Assembly (NCBI GenBank): GCA_934317185.1
Contig: CAKREJ010000052.1
Location: 1 to 10,575, forward strand
Direction of reading: 5' to 3'
DNA: 10,575 nt
Source: an uncultured Anaerobutyricum sp.
GTDB taxonomy: Bacteria; Bacillota; Clostridia; Lachnospirales; Lachnospiraceae
Part shown: positions 6,918 through 10,575 of the stretch, piece after piece
Layout: every line of letters begins with the position of its first letter
Numbering within the stretch: the first letter of the stretch is position 1
The notes under the pieces: model-generated
What the model saw: only the letters and a program-made list of their open reading frames with translations
Databases searched by the model: none
What the model was told of the DNA's origin: nothing
Translations under genes and position numbers: made by a program

Positions 6918-7895
6918 ATGAAGGGGAAAAAAGCAAGACAGTTTTTGGGAGTATTATTATTACTTGTAATTTGTGGATTTTTTGCAACGAAAAAAGTAGA
7001 TGTAATGGCCTATAGTAGTACATTGCAAAAAGGTCAGACACAGAATAGTATTACTGTTTCCTGGGAGAAACCAACATACTATAATGTTACAGGATATAAG
7101 CTGTATCTTGGCAAAGATTATTCAGATGTAAGTAAGAGAACACCGATTAGTCTGAATGCCGGTGCTACGTCCTATACGTTTCAGAGGTTATCCGCCGGAA
7201 CGCAATATTATGTTCAAATTCAGTATGAATATACGACCTCTTACGGAGGACCTTATACAAGTACGTTAAGAAGTGGCTATGTGACCACACTTCCGGGTAA
7301 GGTTACAGGAGTAAAGCAGGATCGCTGGTGGAGATATGCGTTATCCGTAGATGCTACCTGGACAAAGCAATCAGGGGTTTCCGGATATCAATATATAATA
7401 CGAGACAGCAGAAATAAGATAAAGAAAAATGAAAAGTCTACATATGGAACAAGAGCAGACTGCAAGATAAAGAATAATATGTTGTATACATTAACAGTTC
7501 GTGCGTATACAGATATTAACGGAAAGAAATATTATGGAGCGTGGTCTGACAAAGCATATCTTTTTACACAGCCGGAAATTTCAAAGCTTAGCATCAAGGG
7601 AAAGAAGCTTATAGTAAAATGGAAGAAGATCAGCGGAGTGACGGGATATGACGTTTATGTTTCCACTAAGAAAAATAAGGGCTATAAAAAAGTAAAAGCG
7701 GTAAATGCTAAGAAGAGTTCTGTAACAGTAACTAAGGTTAAAAAGGCTAAAATTAATAAAAAGAAGACATACTATGTATATGTTGTAGCTAAGAAAAAGG
7801 TTGGTAAAAGAATTTACGGTTCGGGAGTGAATTATATTTCCATCATTAAAAAAGGAAAATTTACAGCCGGAGATTTGAATTATATTCAAAAGTAA
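6918..7895 (+). CDS. Secreted fibronectin type III repeat protein with a Lys-rich C-terminal domain
   Basis: A 325-aa exported protein of unknown function. Residues 1-31 form a Sec signal peptide (basic MKGKKARQ, hydrophobic FLGVLLLLVICGFF, likely cleavage near VMA/YSS). Three FN3-like beta-sandwich units follow: about 34-125, 126-217 and 218-311. Each shows the ITVSW/ATWTK/VKWKK tryptophan strand, a G-Y-x-L/Y-Y motif (VTGYKLYL, VSGYQYII, VTGYDVYV) and a Y-Y/Y-T strand. There is no LPXTG, SLH or other recognised anchor. The third unit is extraordinarily basic: residues 223-314 hold 29 lysines and one acidic residue. That suggests electrostatic retention on anionic wall polymer, made perhaps by the LtaS-type enzyme upstream (inference). 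AAGGAGAAGGA (6903-6913) gives the ribosome binding site. Confidence 0.75.
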   Translation: MKGKKARQFLGVLLLLVICGFFATKKVDVMAYSSTLQKGQTQNSITVSWEKPTYYNVTGYKLYLGKDYSDVSKRTPISLNAGATSYTFQRLSAGTQYYVQIQYEYTTSYGGPYTSTLRSGYVTTLPGKVTGVKQDRWWRYALSVDATWTKQSGVSGYQYIIRDSRNKIKKNEKSTYGTRADCKIKNNMLYTLTVRAYTDINGKKYYGAWSDKAYLFTQPEISKLSIKGKKLIVKWKKISGVTGYDVYVSTKKNKGYKKVKAVNAKKSSVTVTKVKKAKINKKKTYYVYVVAKKKVGKRIYGSGVNYISIIKKGKFTAGDLNYIQK

Positions 7896-7939
7896 GTGAA
7901 TAAAGTAATAACATATTGAGTTTTGCATTATAAACTATC

Positions 7940-8005
7940 AAAAGGTGGTATCAGCAGGAACAGTTGCCTGAACGTTTCTGCTGATACCACCTTTTTGTGT
8001 TTTTA
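7940..8005. terminator. Strong hairpin terminator between convergent genes
   Basis: An 18-bp perfect stem (7940-7957 with 7978-7995), extended by a G-U and three further pairs to 22 bp, closes a 12-nt loop. On the plus strand it runs into CTTTTTGTGTTTTT, a good terminator for the FN3 gene. On the minus strand the stem ends in only CCTTTTG, so it would terminate mtlR more weakly, although it is placed 60-120 bp past the mtlR stop. Confidence 0.9.
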
Positions 8006-8056
8006 GTAAATCCATTTATCTTTACAGTAGTTATAGTAGCGGTACTGATGAAGAAA

Positions 8057-10195
8057 TCATACCTTTTTGCTGACGGAGTTTGTTAGATGCAGGCGTGTTT
8101 GTACCGTTGATTTATAAAACTTCAGTAATACATCTTCTAGTTGTTTAGTGAAAGATTCTTTATTCAGACATTGTAATGCTTTTAAAAGTTTGGAATCTTC
8201 CAATAAGGCACCGATTACTTCGCTGGTTACCGGAGCGGCAACTTCACTTGCAGGTCCGGAAGGAATGAGAGAAACAATGGCACCACGAATGATATGCCCT
8301 TTTTCATAAATCGGTGGTTCAAGCCGGACATAACCAAAGCAGGATCTGGAGAGCTTTTCGCTTCTGCCGTGTAAGAGCAGGGCATGAAAAGGTTTTATAT
8401 ATGTATCTGCTAAGTTATCCCGGTCTTTTAATATTTTATATAAGTGTTCCTGCATTTCGGAGGAATCCGCATAAAGAGAAGCAGAGTAAGCAATAAGCTC
8501 TGTTCGGTTTTTCAGGATTGGTGCCTGATTAATATAAATATTGCCGAGGAGTTCATAAATTTCTTTTCCGATATTGGAGAGAAATTCAACATCTTTTCGA
8601 GTGATAGAAGAATCCGAGACTGGAGCGGATGCATTCACTTCCTCCTCCTGTGTCTGCCGTTTTTGTGCCTGAAGAACTTTGATACGGGAATCCAGTAATA
8701 TTTTATCCTGCCGTGTTAAAATAGGATTTACATGAAGGTATGGATAAGCAATCTCAAGCTTTGCAGTAGAGATGATTAAATCAATTCCTTCTTCCTGTAA
8801 TCGTATATTGTTTAGTTCAAAAGCAGATGTAATCCCCCGGATATCAAGATTGGGATATTCTTTTTTCAGACTTTCGGTGAGTAGCCGGGAACTTCCAATT
8901 CCGGTAGGACAGACGATGATAACAGAAATTTGCTTCAGTTCCTTTTCAATTCGTTCCATAGCCATTGTGAAATAAAGGGTGATGAAGCCGATTTCACTTG
9001 CTGGAATTTTATCGATGCCAAGAACCGGACAAAGCAAGGATAATCCATCTTCACAAGCTCTGTATACGGAAGGATAACTTTCCTGAAATTCCTTTAAAAG
9101 AGGATTTTCTACAGGAATCCCGGCACGAAGTCTTGCGATAGCTGGCTGGATATGACCACTTAGTTCCGTGAGAAGCCGGCTGTCTCTTAAAAAATTTATA
9201 TGTAGGATTTCGCTGACTTTTTTTATAACAGACAGAGTAAGCTGATGTATATCCAAATTGCGGATATCGGTAAGATCTGTACTGTCGGAGGGCCAGATAC
9301 GCTGACCGGAAATAAAGACAGCCATATATAAAGTTTCTTCTACAGAAATAGACAAATGAAAACATTGTCTAAGTTCCTTCATAATATATTCAGAAACGGC
9401 ATATTCCGGCTGGATGGATATTTCATCATACGATTGTTTCAGTTCTTTAATAAATTGCCCTTTTTGCATTCTCTGTACACAGAGAGAGGCGTATACAAGC
9501 AAATGTAAATAGCCGTTGTCGGAAAGCTGCATACCGAGCTGTTTCTGGCAGCCACCAAGGATATGGTTAACCTGTGCCATTACCTCACCATCAATCTCAT
9601 CGATAAAATTCCGATTTAACAGAAACTTTTTATCCTGAAGATTACCGATGGAATGCTGCTCATTGACCTGCTTGCATATAAAAGATGTCAATGCCTGTCT
9701 TCTTGCAATCTCCGTTCCTTTTATAAATATACCAAGACCGGGACGGCGGATGAGCTTTAGCTCATACTTTGTAAACCAGGTTTTGAGTTGGTTAAGGTCA
9801 GCAGTAAGTGTTCCTTCGGAAATTTCAAACTTTTCTGTGAAGTAGTAAGATTTAATCGGTTCTTCCGCAAGAAGAAGGTCATGGCATAAGATAGTCAGCC
9901 GTTCTGGGCGGTTATCTGCGGGTGCAGAGCTGTTTGTGTTTTTTTCATCTAAAAGAGTGGCTAATTCTTCTAATCGTTCGGGTGTCTCATTGATCAAAAG
10001 TCCGATACTTCGTTTGCGCAAGAAGCAAAAACCGTTATGCTTCATCCATTTTTCAACGGTTGGAAGTTCTCGTTGAACAGAACGGTCACTGATGCCTAGT
10101 TCTTCTGAAATAATACCGATTGTTACGGGATCGTTCGGTGAAAAGCGAAGAAGAATACGGATTATTTTTTCTGCTCGTGGTGTAAGCTGCATCAT
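8057..10195 (-). CDS. mtlR: MtlR-type PTS-regulated transcriptional activator (PRD, EIIB- and EIIA-like domains)
   Basis: DNA-binding activator of a mannitol operon, controlled by PTS phosphorylation. Domains of the 712-aa product: HTH (about 5-60, recognition segment LGISDRSVQREL), second HTH (about 112-162), PRD1 (about 195-305), PRD2 (about 310-418), EIIB-like (422-510, Cys429 in VIIVCPTGIGSS) and EIIA-like (about 533-700, His609 in ALLLHGRSE). Cys429 and His609 are 180 residues apart, as are C419 and H599 of Bacillus subtilis MtlR. By my hand alignment only one of the four classical PRD histidines remains (His348 in PRD2); the others are Tyr235, Phe294 and Tyr408. The ATG at 10195 is followed by a second ATG and preceded by AGGAAAGGAAG. 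It is divergent from mtlA, a direct indication of its target. No clear minus-strand promoter was found beyond an AT-rich stretch at 10231-10250. Confidence 0.88.
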   Translation of the reverse strand: MMQLTPRAEKIIRILLRFSPNDPVTIGIISEELGISDRSVQRELPTVEKWMKHNGFCFLRKRSIGLLINETPERLEELATLLDEKNTNSSAPADNRPERLTILCHDLLLAEEPIKSYYFTEKFEISEGTLTADLNQLKTWFTKYELKLIRRPGLGIFIKGTEIARRQALTSFICKQVNEQHSIGNLQDKKFLLNRNFIDEIDGEVMAQVNHILGGCQKQLGMQLSDNGYLHLLVYASLCVQRMQKGQFIKELKQSYDEISIQPEYAVSEYIMKELRQCFHLSISVEETLYMAVFISGQRIWPSDSTDLTDIRNLDIHQLTLSVIKKVSEILHINFLRDSRLLTELSGHIQPAIARLRAGIPVENPLLKEFQESYPSVYRACEDGLSLLCPVLGIDKIPASEIGFITLYFTMAMERIEKELKQISVIIVCPTGIGSSRLLTESLKKEYPNLDIRGITSAFELNNIRLQEEGIDLIISTAKLEIAYPYLHVNPILTRQDKILLDSRIKVLQAQKRQTQEEEVNASAPVSDSSITRKDVEFLSNIGKEIYELLGNIYINQAPILKNRTELIAYSASLYADSSEMQEHLYKILKDRDNLADTYIKPFHALLLHGRSEKLSRSCFGYVRLEPPIYEKGHIIRGAIVSLIPSGPASEVAAPVTSEVIGALLEDSKLLKALQCLNKESFTKQLEDVLLKFYKSTVQTRLHLTNSVSKKV

Positions 10196-10321
10196 TTTTC
10201 TTCCTTTCCTGTTTTATGTATTCTTAGATAATAGTATACAATATTTTACTGATGAATGCTTCTTGTAAAAATGCACAAAAGGACGGCAAAAAAATTGGAG
10301 ATATTGATGATAAAGTGATAG

Positions 10322-10346
10322 TTTGTCGGGAAGTCTTACCGACAAA
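10322..10346. promoter_or_regulatory. 25-bp palindrome, candidate MtlR operator
   Basis: TTTGTCGG (10322-10329) is the perfect reverse complement of CCGACAAA (10339-10346), and AAG/CTT within the centre also match, so 22 of 25 positions are symmetrical about 10334. No T-run follows, so it is not a terminator. Its centre is about 65 bp upstream of the predicted mtlA start site, the usual place for an activator. MtlR binding is inferred from position and from the neighbouring gene. Confidence 0.55.
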
Positions 10347-10363
10347 GTTGCGGTATCATTCCT

Positions 10364-10392
10364 TTGAATTTTGGCATTTTGTGCTTTACAAT
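10364..10392 (+). promoter_or_regulatory. mtlA promoter
   Basis: TTGAAT (10364-10369), 17-bp spacer, TACAAT (10387-10392). Predicted start near 10399 leaves a leader of about 124 nt before mtlA. I see no terminator/antiterminator pair in that leader. The 327-bp gap from mtlR to mtlA otherwise holds only the 25-bp palindrome and AT-rich sequence near mtlR. Confidence 0.6.
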
Positions 10393-10522
10393 AGAGACAT
10401 AGAAAACAAGGGCAGTGCAAAAAAAACACAGTGTCAAATATCCCAAAGCCGGAGGCAAGCGTAAGAACGGAGACAGGTATTAAGCCAAAGGGGAGGGGCA
10501 AAAAAGAGAGGAGATATGTAAC

Positions 10523-10575
10523 ATGAAAAACGCAGTACAACGTTTTGGTAAGTTCCTTAGTTCAATGGTAATGCC
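10523..10575 (+). CDS. mtlA: PTS mannitol transporter EIICB/EIICBA subunit, N-terminal fragment
   Basis: Only 17 codons and part of the next are inside the window; the gene runs off the right edge. The visible start, MKNAVQRFGKFLSSMVM, matches the well-conserved N-terminus of mannitol-specific enzyme II (EIIC membrane part), which imports and phosphorylates mannitol. GAGGAG (10508-10513) lies 9 nt before the ATG. The divergent mtlR gene supports the call. Whether the protein carries EIIB only or also EIIA cannot be seen. Confidence 0.8.
   Translation, partial: MKNAVQRFGKFLSSMVM

Noticed and set aside
10264..10278. Catabolite repression (cre) site TGTAAAAATGCACA
   Set aside because: It lacks the central CG and differs from the cre consensus at three core positions.
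10399..10522. BglG-type antiterminator (RAT) leader before mtlA
   Set aside because: No terminator stem with a U-run is present in the leader, and the regulator has N-terminal HTH domains, not an RNA-binding CAT domain.
10252..10540. ORFs on both strands in the mtlR-mtlA gap
   Set aside because: They cross the promoter and palindrome, lack ribosome binding sites and have no recognisable protein features.

Overview
The window looks like chromosomal DNA of a low-GC, Gram-positive anaerobe, most likely a Lachnospiraceae-type Clostridia. The reasons are a complete GatCAB amidotransferase operon, strong AGGAGG-type ribosome binding sites, an LtaS-type polymerase, Lys-rich surface fibronectin type III repeats, and a PRD-type mannitol regulator divergent from a mannitol PTS gene. 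The genus cannot be fixed from sequence alone.

Layout. (1) 80-3294: gatC-gatA-gatB, a tight operon for indirect synthesis of Gln-tRNA(Gln) and/or Asn-tRNA(Asn). (2) 3295-3818: a 524-bp non-coding region holding two ~180-bp hairpin elements in inverted orientation, separated by 162 bp. Their stems differ in sequence but stay paired, while the internal-loop sequence is nearly invariant. This is the most unusual part of the window. The second element ends 17 bp before the next start codon. (3) 3836-4420: a NUDIX hydrolase, followed by a clear terminator. (4) 4536-6746: a good extended -10 promoter, two tiny leader ORFs joined by ATGA overlaps, and a 698-aa LTA-synthase-family membrane phosphoglycerol transferase. 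(5) 6918-7895: a secreted three-FN3 protein whose last domain is extremely lysine-rich. (6) 7940-8005: a strong hairpin terminator between convergent genes. (7) 8057-10195 (minus): an MtlR-type PTS regulator. (8) 10196-10575: the divergent control region (25-bp palindrome, promoter, ~124-nt leader) and the first 17 codons of mtlA.

How the genes relate. gatCAB is a housekeeping translation-fidelity operon. The ltaS-type gene and the FN3 gene both act at the cell surface, and a cationic FN3 protein beside a maker of anionic polymer suggests, but does not prove, a functional link. mtlR and mtlA form a regulator/target pair: the palindrome lies about 65 bp upstream of the predicted mtlA start site, where an activator such as MtlR would bind. 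The NUDIX gene has no obvious partner; its notable feature is the structured element in its probable 5' leader.

Nothing here looks like a CRISPR array, phage, insertion sequence with transposase, rRNA or tRNA.
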